From: an uncultured Clostridia bacterium
Lineage (GTDB): Bacteria; Bacillota; Clostridia; TANB77; CAG-508
DNA length: 39,652 nt
Reading direction: 5' to 3'
NCBI GenBank assembly: GCA_934149165.1
Contig: CAKPDY010000013.1
Coordinates: 1-39,652, forward strand
The notes below the pieces were generated by a model. The model made no database searches. It had not been told where the DNA came from and saw only the letters and a program-made list of their open reading frames with translations. This document shows positions 17,090 to 24,762 of the stretch, one piece after another; position 1 is the first letter of the stretch, and each line of letters begins with the position of its first letter. Both the position numbers and the translations under genes were made by a program.

Positions 17090-18949
17090 ATGAAAACTTT
17101 GGAAGAAATTGATGCTATAAGGAAAAAAGTTAGAGAAGAGTTAGATTTACGTGTTAATGAAAATGCAAATACTATTGAAAAACATATATTAGTATGTGGT
17201 GGTACTGGTTGTACCTCTTCAAAATCTCCTATTATAATAGAAAAGATGAATGAAGAAATTAAAAAAAATAACATGAATAATGTTAAAGTAATTCAAACTG
17301 GATGTTTTGGATTATGTGCAAAAGGTCCTATTGTAATAATAAGACCAGAGGATGTTTTTTATGCTTTAGTAAAACCAGAAGATGCAGAGGAAATTATTGA
17401 AAAGCATATTAAAAATGGTGAGATTGTTGAAAGATTATTATGCAAAGATATAGATGAAACTGTTGTAAAAAAATTGGATGAGTTAAATTTTTATGAAAAA
17501 CAAGAAAGAATTGCATTACAAAATTGTGGAAAAATCGATCCAGAAAATATAGATGAATATATTGCTTTTGATGGATATAAAGCTTTAGAAAAGTGTTTAT
17601 TTGAGTTAAATCCTGATGAAGTTATAGAAATTATATCAAATTCAGGATTAAGAGGACGCGGTGGAGCAGGTTTTCCTACAGGTAAAAAGTGGAATTTTAC
17701 GAAAATGGCAGAAGGCAAACAAAAATATGTTGTATGTAATGCAGATGAAGGTGATCCAGGGGCATTCATGGATAGAAGTATTTTAGAAGGAACACCACAT
17801 TCAGTTATTGAAGCAATGATAATTGCAGGGTATGCAATAGGGGCTAATAAAGGATACATATATGTTAGAGCTGAATATCCAATTGCTGTTAAAAGATTTC
17901 AAGATGCTATTAATCAAGCTAAAGAATATGGAATTTTAGGAAAAGATATTTGGCAAACAGGTTTTGATTTTGATTTAGAAATACGTTTAGGTGCAGGAGC
18001 TTTTGTTTGTGGGGAAGAAACCGCACTTCTTGAATCAATAGAAGGTAGACGTGGTCAACCAAGACTTAAACCTCCATTTCCAGCCAATAGTGGTTTATGG
18101 GGAAAACCAACTTTAATAAATAATGTAGAAACATATGCAAATATTCCAACTATAATTTTAAAAGGTGCACAATGGTATTCAAATATTGGTACTGAGACTT
18201 CAAAAGGAACGAAAGTATTTGCTTTAGGTGGAAATGTTAATAATATAGGTCTAGTAGAAGTTCCAATGGGAACAACATTACGAGAAATTGTTTACGATAT
18301 TGGTGGAGGAATACCTAATGGTAGAAAATTTAAAGCGGCTCAAACAGGTGGACCATCAGGTGGGTGTATTCCAGAACAACATTTAGATACACCTATTGAT
18401 TATGAATCTTTAAGTTCAATAGGTTCTATGATGGGTTCAGGTGGATTGATTGTAATGGATGATACAAAATGTATGGTTAACTTAGCAAAATTTTATTTAG
18501 AATTTACTGTTGATGAATCATGTGGAAAATGTACTCCTTGTAGAGTTGGTACTAAAAGAATGCTTGAAATATTACAAAAAATTTGCGATGGAAATGGTGA
18601 AGAAGAAGATTTAGAAAAACTTGAAAAGTTAGCTATAAATATTAAAAAGGCATCTTTATGTGGATTAGGTCAAACTGCTCCAAACCCAGTTTTAAGTACT
18701 TTGAAATATTTTAGAGAAGAATATTTAGCACATATAATAGATAAAAAATGCCCAGCAGGTGAATGCAAAGCTTTTGCTAAATATCATATTGATGAAAATT
18801 TGTGTAAAGGTTGTGGATTATGCAAAAAAAATTGCCCTGTAGGAGCAATTAGTGGAGAAATAAAACAACCACATATTATAGATGAAGAAAAATGTATCAA
18901 ATGTGGGGCTTGTGCAAGCAAATGTCCTTTTAAAGCAATTTCAAAATAA
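17090..18949 (+). CDS. hydB: bifurcating [FeFe] hydrogenase beta subunit (HydB/NuoF-like)
   Basis: The 619-aa flavoprotein binds FMN and NAD(H). Domains in order: an N-terminal thioredoxin-like [2Fe-2S] domain (Cys36, Cys41, Cys72, Cys76); the NuoF core with RGRGGAGFPTG from residue 188 and NADEGDPGAF for nucleotide and FMN binding; an SLBB region; a [4Fe-4S] site starting CGKCTPC (Cys478, Cys481, Cys484); and two C-terminal ferredoxin clusters (CKGCGLCKKNCP and CIKCGACASKCP). This is the full HydB layout of electron-bifurcating hydrogenases. Arg190 in the RGRGG motif is encoded by CGC, showing that CGC is read normally here. Confidence 0.93.
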   Translation: MKTLEEIDAIRKKVREELDLRVNENANTIEKHILVCGGTGCTSSKSPIIIEKMNEEIKKNNMNNVKVIQTGCFGLCAKGPIVIIRPEDVFYALVKPEDAEEIIEKHIKNGEIVERLLCKDIDETVVKKLDELNFYEKQERIALQNCGKIDPENIDEYIAFDGYKALEKCLFELNPDEVIEIISNSGLRGRGGAGFPTGKKWNFTKMAEGKQKYVVCNADEGDPGAFMDRSILEGTPHSVIEAMIIAGYAIGANKGYIYVRAEYPIAVKRFQDAINQAKEYGILGKDIWQTGFDFDLEIRLGAGAFVCGEETALLESIEGRRGQPRLKPPFPANSGLWGKPTLINNVETYANIPTIILKGAQWYSNIGTETSKGTKVFALGGNVNNIGLVEVPMGTTLREIVYDIGGGIPNGRKFKAAQTGGPSGGCIPEQHLDTPIDYESLSSIGSMMGSGGLIVMDDTKCMVNLAKFYLEFTVDESCGKCTPCRVGTKRMLEILQKICDGNGEEEDLEKLEKLAINIKKASLCGLGQTAPNPVLSTLKYFREEYLAHIIDKKCPAGECKAFAKYHIDENLCKGCGLCKKNCPVGAISGEIKQPHIIDEEKCIKCGACASKCPFKAISK

Positions 18950-19032
18950 ATTTGCTTAAACCTGTTAATTGAAATGGTGTATAATGTGATATTCTGCATT
19001 TACATGCAATAAAAAAGGAAGGAAAATGTAAT

Positions 19033-20772
19033 ATGATAAATTTAACAATTGATGGCATAAATGTTAGTGTTCAAGAAGGAACTACTATATTAGAAGCGGC
19101 AAGAACTGCTGGAATAGATATTCCAACTCTATGTTTTTTAAAAGAAATAAATGAAGTTGGAGATTGTAGAATGTGTATAGTTGAAGTAGAAGGCAAAAAA
19201 GGTTTTGCAACTTCATGTATACAAAAAGTTGAAGAAGGAATGGTTATTAAAACAAATTCTAAAGATATAATGGAAGCTAGAAAAGTTATATTGGATTTGA
19301 TTTTATCTAATCATCATGTTGATTGTTTGGCATGTATTCGTAATGGAAATTGTGAGCTTCAATTTTTAGCAAGAAAATATAATGTTCAAGAGATTGAATA
19401 TAGAGGTGAAATTAGTGAACATGAACAAGATAATTGTTCACCTTCAATAGTTCGTGATTTTAATAAATGTGTTTTATGTAGAAGATGTGTTGCTACATGT
19501 AAAAATGTACAAAAAATAGGAGCTATAGATGTTGCAAATAGAGGTTTTAAATCATGTGTTTCAACTGCAGAAAATAGGAGCTTAAATGATGTTAATTGTA
19601 CTAACTGCGGGCAATGTATAATTTCTTGCCCAACAGGAGCTTTGCATGAAAAAGATAATACAAAAGATGTATGGAACGAACTAAAAAATGAAGAAAAAAT
19701 TGTAGTAGTACAGACAGCACCAGCTGTTAGAGCAGCCTTGGGGGAAGAATTCGGAATGAATATTGGCACAAATGTTACCGGAAAAATGGTTACAGCTTTA
19801 AAAAGAATTGGTTTTGATAAAGTATTTGATACAAATACAGGAGCTGATTTTACTATAGTTGAGGAATCTAATGAATTATTAGAAAGATTGAAAAGTGGTA
19901 AAGGTATTCCAATGATTACTTCATGTAGCCCAGGGTGGGTTAAATATATTGAAATGAATTATCCAGATCAGTTAGAACATTTATCAAGTTGTAAATCACC
20001 ACACCAAATGTTTGGAGCATTAATTAAATCTTATTATGCTGAAAAAATAAATGTTAATCCAGAAAAAATTTGTGTTGTATCTGTTATGCCATGTGTTGCC
20101 AAAAAATTTGAAGCTAATCGTGATGAAATGAATGTTAAAGGAATAAAAGATGTTGATTATGTTTTAACAACACGTGAAATAGCTAGAATGATTAAACAGG
20201 CAGGAATTGATTTCGCTAATTTAGAAAATTCTACTTTTGATGCTCCTATGGGAGAGGCAACAGGAGCTGCTGCAATATTTGGAACAACAGGAGGAGTAAT
20301 GGAAGCAGCTTTAAGAACTGCAGTTGAAAAAATTACAGGAGAAAACCTTGCAAATGTAAACTTCGAAAATGTAAGGGGAAAAGAAGGAATAAAAAAGACT
20401 ATTGTAAAAGTAGGAGACATGGAACTTAAAGCTGTTGTGGCACATGGATTAGGAAATGCACAAATTATTATGGATGAGATAAAAGATGGAAAAGCAGATT
20501 ATCAATTTGTAGAAATAATGGCATGCCCAGGAGGATGTGTAATGGGTGGTGGTCAACCAATACATTCTTCTAAAGAAAGAGCTAAAACTGATATCAGAAA
20601 ATTAAGAGCTGATTGTTTATATGATATTGATGAAAAAGCTACTATTAGGAAGTCACATGAAAATCCGGTGGTTACGAAAATATATGAGGAATATTTAGGT
20701 GAAACTGGAGGAAATAGAGCTCATGAGTTATTACATACTAAATATGTGAAAAGAAAAAAGTATGATATATAA
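19033..20772 (+). CDS. hydA: bifurcating [FeFe] hydrogenase catalytic subunit (HydA)
   Basis: The 579-aa subunit makes or oxidises H2 at the H-cluster. Visible in order: plant-type [2Fe-2S] domain (Cys34, Cys45, Cys48, Cys62); a His-Cys [4Fe-4S] site (HHVDCLACIRNGNC); two ferredoxin clusters (CVLCRRCVATC and CTNCGQCIISCP); and the H-cluster motifs L1 TSCSPGW (Cys298), L2 MPCVAKKFE (Cys354) and L3 MACPGGCVMGGGQ (Cys498, Cys502). The small-subunit-like tail ends HELLHTKY. L1 has Ser at the position usually held by the proton-shuttle Cys (TSCCP). With hydC and hydB it forms the NADH/ferredoxin bifurcating trimer. Maturases HydE, HydF and HydG are not in this window. Confidence 0.94.
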   Translation: MINLTIDGINVSVQEGTTILEAARTAGIDIPTLCFLKEINEVGDCRMCIVEVEGKKGFATSCIQKVEEGMVIKTNSKDIMEARKVILDLILSNHHVDCLACIRNGNCELQFLARKYNVQEIEYRGEISEHEQDNCSPSIVRDFNKCVLCRRCVATCKNVQKIGAIDVANRGFKSCVSTAENRSLNDVNCTNCGQCIISCPTGALHEKDNTKDVWNELKNEEKIVVVQTAPAVRAALGEEFGMNIGTNVTGKMVTALKRIGFDKVFDTNTGADFTIVEESNELLERLKSGKGIPMITSCSPGWVKYIEMNYPDQLEHLSSCKSPHQMFGALIKSYYAEKINVNPEKICVVSVMPCVAKKFEANRDEMNVKGIKDVDYVLTTREIARMIKQAGIDFANLENSTFDAPMGEATGAAAIFGTTGGVMEAALRTAVEKITGENLANVNFENVRGKEGIKKTIVKVGDMELKAVVAHGLGNAQIIMDEIKDGKADYQFVEIMACPGGCVMGGGQPIHSSKERAKTDIRKLRADCLYDIDEKATIRKSHENPVVTKIYEEYLGETGGNRAHELLHTKYVKRKKYDI

Positions 20773-20773
20773 T

Positions 20774-20805
20774 AAAAAAGCCATTCATATAGAATGGCTT
20801 TTTTT
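20774..20805. terminator. bidirectional terminator between hydA and the SPFH gene
   Basis: AAAAAAGCCATTC and GAATGGCTTTTTTT form a perfect stem around ATATA. With A and T runs on both sides it can serve the two convergent operons. Confidence 0.9.
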
Positions 20806-20821
20806 AATAGAAATTAAATTT

Positions 20822-21739
20822 TTATTTATTATTTTTTTTGTTGTCATCTTTTAAAACTTCTTTCATAGAGCCTAATGTACTTAAAGCAGATGTAGCATCA
20901 AAAGGAATAAATACTTTATTAGCATCACCATTAGCAACTTCTTTTAAGGTTTCCAAAGATTTCAATTGAACTAATTTATCATTTGGTTTTGAACTCATCA
21001 TTGCTTCATATACCATAGAAATTTCTTGTGCTTTTGCTTCAGCAACTTGTTTAATAGCTTCAGCTTCACCGGCAGCTCTTCTTATAGCAGCTTCTCTATC
21101 AGCTTCAGCAGCTAATATAGCAGCTTCTTTTTTACCTTCTGCTAGTGTAATTGCGGATTGTCTTTCACCTTCTGCTTGTAAAATTAATGCTCTTTTATTT
21201 CTTTCAGCATTCATTTGTTTTTCCATTGCATCACGAATATCTGCAGGTGGTGTAATATCTTTAATTTCAACCCTATCTATTTTACAACCCCATTGATCTG
21301 TTGCTTCATCTAATATTGTTCTTAATTGTTCGTTAATTGCATCACGTGAACTAAATGTAGAATCTAAGTCCATTTTACCAACAATGTCACGAATTGTTGT
21401 TATAGCTAAGTACTCAATACCTTTTTTCAAAGATTGAATTTCATATACAGCCTTTGCTGGGTCTGTGATTTTATAGAAAACAACTGTATCTATAGTAATT
21501 GTAACATTATCATGTGTAATAACTCCTTGAGGTGGAACATCCATAGTTTGTTGTTTTAAACTAACAATAGATCTAACATGGTCTAAAAATGGTACAATTA
21601 TTGTTAAACCAGCATCTGCTACTTTATGAAATTTACCTAATCTTTCAATAATATAAACTTCAGATTGCTTTACAATTTTAATACTCATAAATCCTATTAT
21701 AAGAATTAATACAAGTAGAATAATAAAAAATACTTCCAT
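20822..21739 (-). CDS. SPFH/stomatin-like membrane protein (QmcA type)
   Basis: The 305-aa protein has one N-terminal transmembrane segment (about residues 3-22), then the SPFH (band 7) domain with QSEVYIIERLGKFHKV and VPPQGVITHDNVTI, followed by a long Ala/Glu/Arg-rich coiled coil (about 175-245). These proteins oligomerise in lipid microdomains and are thought to scaffold membrane proteins or proteases. It follows the NfeD-like gene by 38 nt, and the NfeD-SPFH pair is a standard operon. No start ambiguity: an AAGGAGG-type site precedes it. Confidence 0.92.
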   Translation of the reverse strand: MEVFFIILLVLILIIGFMSIKIVKQSEVYIIERLGKFHKVADAGLTIIVPFLDHVRSIVSLKQQTMDVPPQGVITHDNVTITIDTVVFYKITDPAKAVYEIQSLKKGIEYLAITTIRDIVGKMDLDSTFSSRDAINEQLRTILDEATDQWGCKIDRVEIKDITPPADIRDAMEKQMNAERNKRALILQAEGERQSAITLAEGKKEAAILAAEADREAAIRRAAGEAEAIKQVAEAKAQEISMVYEAMMSSKPNDKLVQLKSLETLKEVANGDANKVFIPFDATSALSTLGSMKEVLKDDNKKNNK

Positions 21740-21777
21740 ATTTTTTTCCTCCTTTTAAATATAATTAAAATATTTTA

Positions 21778-22230
21778 CTATAATATAGCTTTTTCTTCTG
21801 ATTTTTTTTCTATTTTTTGTACAATAGCTTTTACACCTACTATTTCTAAAACTTGTACTTCAGAACCTTCAGGTATAATTTCATTAGTAGAAGAATTTGC
21901 AGACCATACTTCACCATTAACTTTTATTTGGCCAGATTCTTTTGTTGGGTTTATTTCTTTAATAACAATACCGTTCTTTCCTATAAAAGAATAAGAATTT
22001 GTTTTTACATTGTCATTTTTAGTGAATTTATTAGCCAAAGATCTTGTGCAGAAAAGTAAAATTGCTGAAGAAATTGTAAAAATACCAATTTGAATAGCTA
22101 AGTTATCTACAAAAATACTAACAACCATTGTAAGTAATGCACCAACGCCTACCCAAAATAGTAAAAAACCAGGTCCCATTGCTTCTAATATAAAAAATAT
22201 AATAGCTATAATTAACCATATTTTCCACAT
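21778..22230 (-). CDS. NfeD-like membrane protein
   Basis: The 150-aa protein has three hydrophobic segments in the first ~70 residues (IIAIIFFILEAMGPGFLLFW first) and a C-terminal OB-fold NfeD domain (SFIGKNGIVIKEI, SGQIKVNGEVWSA, VQVLEIVG). It lacks the ClpP-like serine protease domain of long NfeD proteins. Such short NfeD proteins pair with SPFH partners, here the next gene. GGAGGTAATTACT precedes the ATG. Confidence 0.9.
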   Translation of the reverse strand: MWKIWLIIAIIFFILEAMGPGFLLFWVGVGALLTMVVSIFVDNLAIQIGIFTISSAILLFCTRSLANKFTKNDNVKTNSYSFIGKNGIVIKEINPTKESGQIKVNGEVWSANSSTNEIIPEGSEVQVLEIVGVKAIVQKIEKKSEEKAIL

Positions 22231-22253
22231 AGTAATTACCTCCTACATAATAT

Positions 22254-22262
22254 ATTATAACA
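22254..22262 (-). promoter_or_regulatory. extended -10 for the nfeD-SPFH operon
   Basis: On the minus strand TGTTATAAT forms an extended -10 (TATAAT at 22259-22254) about 25 nt before the NfeD-like start. I do not see a clear -35. Confidence 0.5.
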
Positions 22263-22300
22263 TATTTTAAATATAAAGAAAAGAAAAAATCTATAAAATG

Positions 22301-22329
22301 TTGAAAAAAATGGCAAAAAGTGATACTAT
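22301..22329 (+). promoter_or_regulatory. promoter of the S1-domain gene
   Basis: TTGAAA (22301-22306), 17-nt spacer, TACTAT (22324-22329) preceded by TGA as an extended -10. It lies about 50 nt before the gene, divergent from the NfeD operon. Confidence 0.45.
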
Positions 22330-22377
22330 AAGAAAATGCCATTGGCAAATAATTATTGAATGGAGATTATAAACAAA

Positions 22378-23241
22378 ATGAAAAAGCGGTTAAATAAGTT
22401 TTTCAAGGAAGGTTTATATCCAGAAGAATATTATGAATTAGACAATAATATGGATATAAATAAAATTGAAGAGGCATTGAAAAATCAGTGTACAATAACA
22501 GGAGAGGTAATTTTCTTTGATGAGAAAAAAAGATGTTTAGGAATAAAAATATGTTCCAATATTATGGCAGAAATGCCCTGGGAAGAAATTACATATAATG
22601 GTAATCTTACATATTATAGTGATTCCAAAGAAAAAATTCCAAAAGAAGTATATGGAATGTTGAAAAGAAACAAAATTAGAGTAAAAGTAATGGAAATAAA
22701 AAATGAAAAAATTATTGTTTCAAGAAGAAAAAACATAATTGAGGCAACAGAAAAAATGAAAGAAAAAATAGTTCTTAATAATGTAATATATGGAAAAATA
22801 TCAGCAATATGTAATAAGGGATTATTTATAGATATAGGAGAAGGAATTACAGCTTTTTGCCCAACTCGTTATGTGTCAAAATCATATATACATGATATGA
22901 CAAAATTTTTCTGTAATGACCCTATTATAAAGGTAAGAATTGTAGAACTTGAAGATGGAAAAATTACTGTTAGTAGAAGAGATTCAAAAGTGGGAAATTA
23001 TAGTAATTATAAACCAAATGATATTGTAACTGTGAAAATAGGAACTGCATTAATAAATTCCAGTAACAAAATAGAGGCATATTTTGCAGAAATTGAACCT
23101 GATGTTTCAGGAATTGTAAAAATTCAGGAAAATGGTATATACATAAGTGAAAACCGTATTCCAGAAGGAAAATACAAAAGTGCTGTTGTTGAAACTGTTT
23201 TGTCAGATGAGAAAAAAATGTTTCTGAAAATAATTTTATAA
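22378..23241 (+). CDS. S1-domain RNA-binding protein
   Basis: This 287-aa protein shows at least two S1-type beta-barrel segments: ITGEVIFFDEKKRCLGIKI... ending KIIVSRRKN (about 35-120), and YGKISAICNKGLFIDIGEGITAF... ending KITVSRRDS (about 135-205). The repeated VSRR endings are typical of ribosomal protein S1 and relatives. It could be an S1-like or CvfB-like translation or RNA factor; the role is unknown. ATG 22378 is preferred over ATG 22360 because GGAG (22362-22365) overlaps the latter. Codon 4 is CGG (22387-22389), the only in-frame CGG in the window where the downstream frame needs no shift. A +1 shift here would read GGT then stop. Confidence 0.75.
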   Translation: MKKRLNKFFKEGLYPEEYYELDNNMDINKIEEALKNQCTITGEVIFFDEKKRCLGIKICSNIMAEMPWEEITYNGNLTYYSDSKEKIPKEVYGMLKRNKIRVKVMEIKNEKIIVSRRKNIIEATEKMKEKIVLNNVIYGKISAICNKGLFIDIGEGITAFCPTRYVSKSYIHDMTKFFCNDPIIKVRIVELEDGKITVSRRDSKVGNYSNYKPNDIVTVKIGTALINSSNKIEAYFAEIEPDVSGIVKIQENGIYISENRIPEGKYKSAVVETVLSDEKKMFLKIIL

Positions 23242-23274
23242 TCTTTTTAATATTTTTGTAAAATATTAAATTTA

Positions 23275-23320
23275 GAGAGCATTTAAAATAAAATTTTATA
23301 AAATGCTCTCTTTTATTTTT
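23275..23320 (+). terminator. terminator after the S1-domain gene
   Basis: GAGAGCATTT (23275-23284) pairs perfectly with AAATGCTCTC (23301-23310), followed by TTTTATTTTT. Confidence 0.8.
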
Positions 23321-23400
23321 TAATACTTGCTTTCAGGCTACTTTATAATTTAAGTCTGAATAGTAAAAATACAAATAGTAAAAAAAGAACACTTATATTA

Positions 23401-23438
23401 AAACCGTTTAATCAAAAAACTGATTAAACGGTTTTTGG
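23401..23438 (+). terminator. second hairpin upstream of the integrase
   Basis: A perfect 14-bp stem (23401-23414 with 23421-23434) with a T5 tail lies 45 nt before the integrase start. It may insulate the integrase gene or mark the edge of an inserted segment. Confidence 0.6.
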
Positions 23439-23481
23439 ACTTATTATTATGTATAAAAATTAGGATTAGGAGATGTAGTAA

Positions 23482-24434
23482 ATGAAAGTAAAAAAAATAA
23501 TACAAGAAATAATAGAAAAAGTAACTAAAATATTAAAAATAAAATATTTTGAAGATGTAAGTTATGAGTGGTTAGAATATAAAAAAAATCAAGTAAAACA
23601 ATCAACATACTATAATTATAAGTTTGAGGTAGAAAAGCATTTAAATCCATATTTTGGAAACAAAAACATACAAAAAGTACATGATTTTTCTACATTTGTT
23701 GATGAACTATCAACAAATTTATCACCTAAAACTATAAGAGATATTTTCTGCATTTTTAAAATGATTTTAAATTATTATGAAGAAACATATAACAAAAAAC
23801 TTAAATATAAAAAAATAATTTTGCCAAAATTAGAAAAAAAAGAAGTTGAAATTCTAACATCTCGAGAGAAATATAAGTTAGAAAATTATTGCATAGACCA
23901 AAATACATTAAGAACACTGGGAATAGTAATTTGTTTAAATACAGGTATGAGAATAGGAGAATTGTGTGCTTTAAGGTGGGAAAATATTGATTTAACAGAA
24001 AAATGTATTTATGTAAAGGAAACGGTACAAAGATTGTACAAAGGTAGAAAGGAAAAAAGTAAGGTTATTATAGGTACTCCTAAAACAAAATGTTCTGTAA
24101 GAATAATTCCTATTAATACCAAATTATACAACATTTTAAGAATATTAAGTAAAGAATATAAAAAAGAAGATTTTTTCTTAACAGGTTCTGAGAAAAAGTG
24201 TATTGAACCTAGAAGTTATCAAAGCTTTTTTTATAAAATATTGGCAAAAGCAAAATTAAAAAAACATAATTTTCATTCAACACGCCACACTTTTGCTACT
24301 AATTGTATTGAAATTCGGAATGGATATAAAAACGTTAAGTACTATATTACGGTCATGCTAATGTACAAATTACAATGAATACATATGTTCATAGTTCACG
24401 CAAACGAATGAAAAAGTTTTTGGAAAAATTGTAG
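23482..24434 (+). CDS. tyrosine recombinase with two +1 shifts at CGG
   Basis: A phage/ICE-type site-specific recombinase. The N-terminal part holds the SAM-like core-binding domain (YEWLEYKKNQVKQSTYYNYK); the catalytic part has Arg157 in TGMRIGEL and HSTRH (His265, Arg268). The 0 frame then loses homology and stops at 24376-24378. Skipping C24316 and then C24350 restores GMDIKTLSTI, LGHANVQITMNTYVH and the nucleophile Tyr301, ending at TAG 24432-24434 (316 aa). Both extra bases make an in-frame CGG before a Gly codon, exactly as in rpoC. Without both shifts the product lacks the catalytic tyrosine. It could be a pseudogene, but the identical signature argues against random decay. No tRNA or partner excisionase is adjacent. 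Confidence 0.85.
24316..24319 (+). other. in-frame CGG-A: first +1 shift site in the integrase
   Basis: Codons read GAA ATT [C] GGA ATG GAT. CGG occupies the 0 frame at 24316-24318. Skipping the C gives Glu-Ile-Gly-Met-Asp, the expected tyrosine-recombinase sequence before the GH motif. Confidence 0.7.
24350..24353 (+). other. in-frame CGG-T: second +1 shift site in the integrase
   Basis: In the frame set by the first shift, codons read ATA TTA [C] GGT CAT GCT. Skipping the C gives Ile-Leu-Gly-His-Ala, the conserved LGH box of tyrosine recombinases. The site is 34 nt after the first. Confidence 0.7.
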
Positions 24435-24471
24435 GGTGTGTTATTGTAAGGTTATGTAAAGTGGGAAAATT

Positions 24472-24666
24472 CGTTAAGTATATTACTTAATGAAAGTTTT
24501 TCTATTCAAATTTTATCATAAAATGTCGAATTTGCAATAGTTTTAAGGGAATAATTTGAAAAATTTTTTTATGTGTTTTTTAAATTGCAAAATACGTAAA
24601 TGTATTGAAAAATCAACAAAAATAAAACTTTGGATTTTTCATTAAGTAATATACTTAATGAAAAAT
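24472..24666. repeat. paired palindromes upstream of the surface protein gene
   Basis: The 328-nt gap 24435-24762 contains no gene. It holds two copies of a TTAAGTA-N3-TACTTAA palindrome: CGTTAAGTATATTACTTAATG at 24472-24492 (imperfect outer bases) and one at 24634-24666 whose 15-nt arms (24634-24648, 24652-24666) match perfectly. They lie about 170 nt apart. Possible roles are paired operators for the downstream gene or hairpins at the ends of an inserted segment. Confidence 0.6.
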
Positions 24667-24762
24667 ATTTATAGTACTAGGGGGTGAAAAAAGTTAGAGG
24701 TGATATTTTGAATAATATCAAATAAAAAATACGTAAGAAAATAAAAATTAGGAGGAAAACAA

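Noticed and set aside
18950..19032. A separate hydA promoter in the hydB-hydA gap
   Set aside because: A TATAAT is present but I found no acceptable -35, so co-transcription from the hydC promoter is simpler.
24316..24353. Simple pseudogenisation of the first integrase
   Set aside because: Not excluded, but the two lesions are identical in base and context to those in rpoC and the second integrase, and the sequence outside them shows no other damage, so random decay is a weak explanation.
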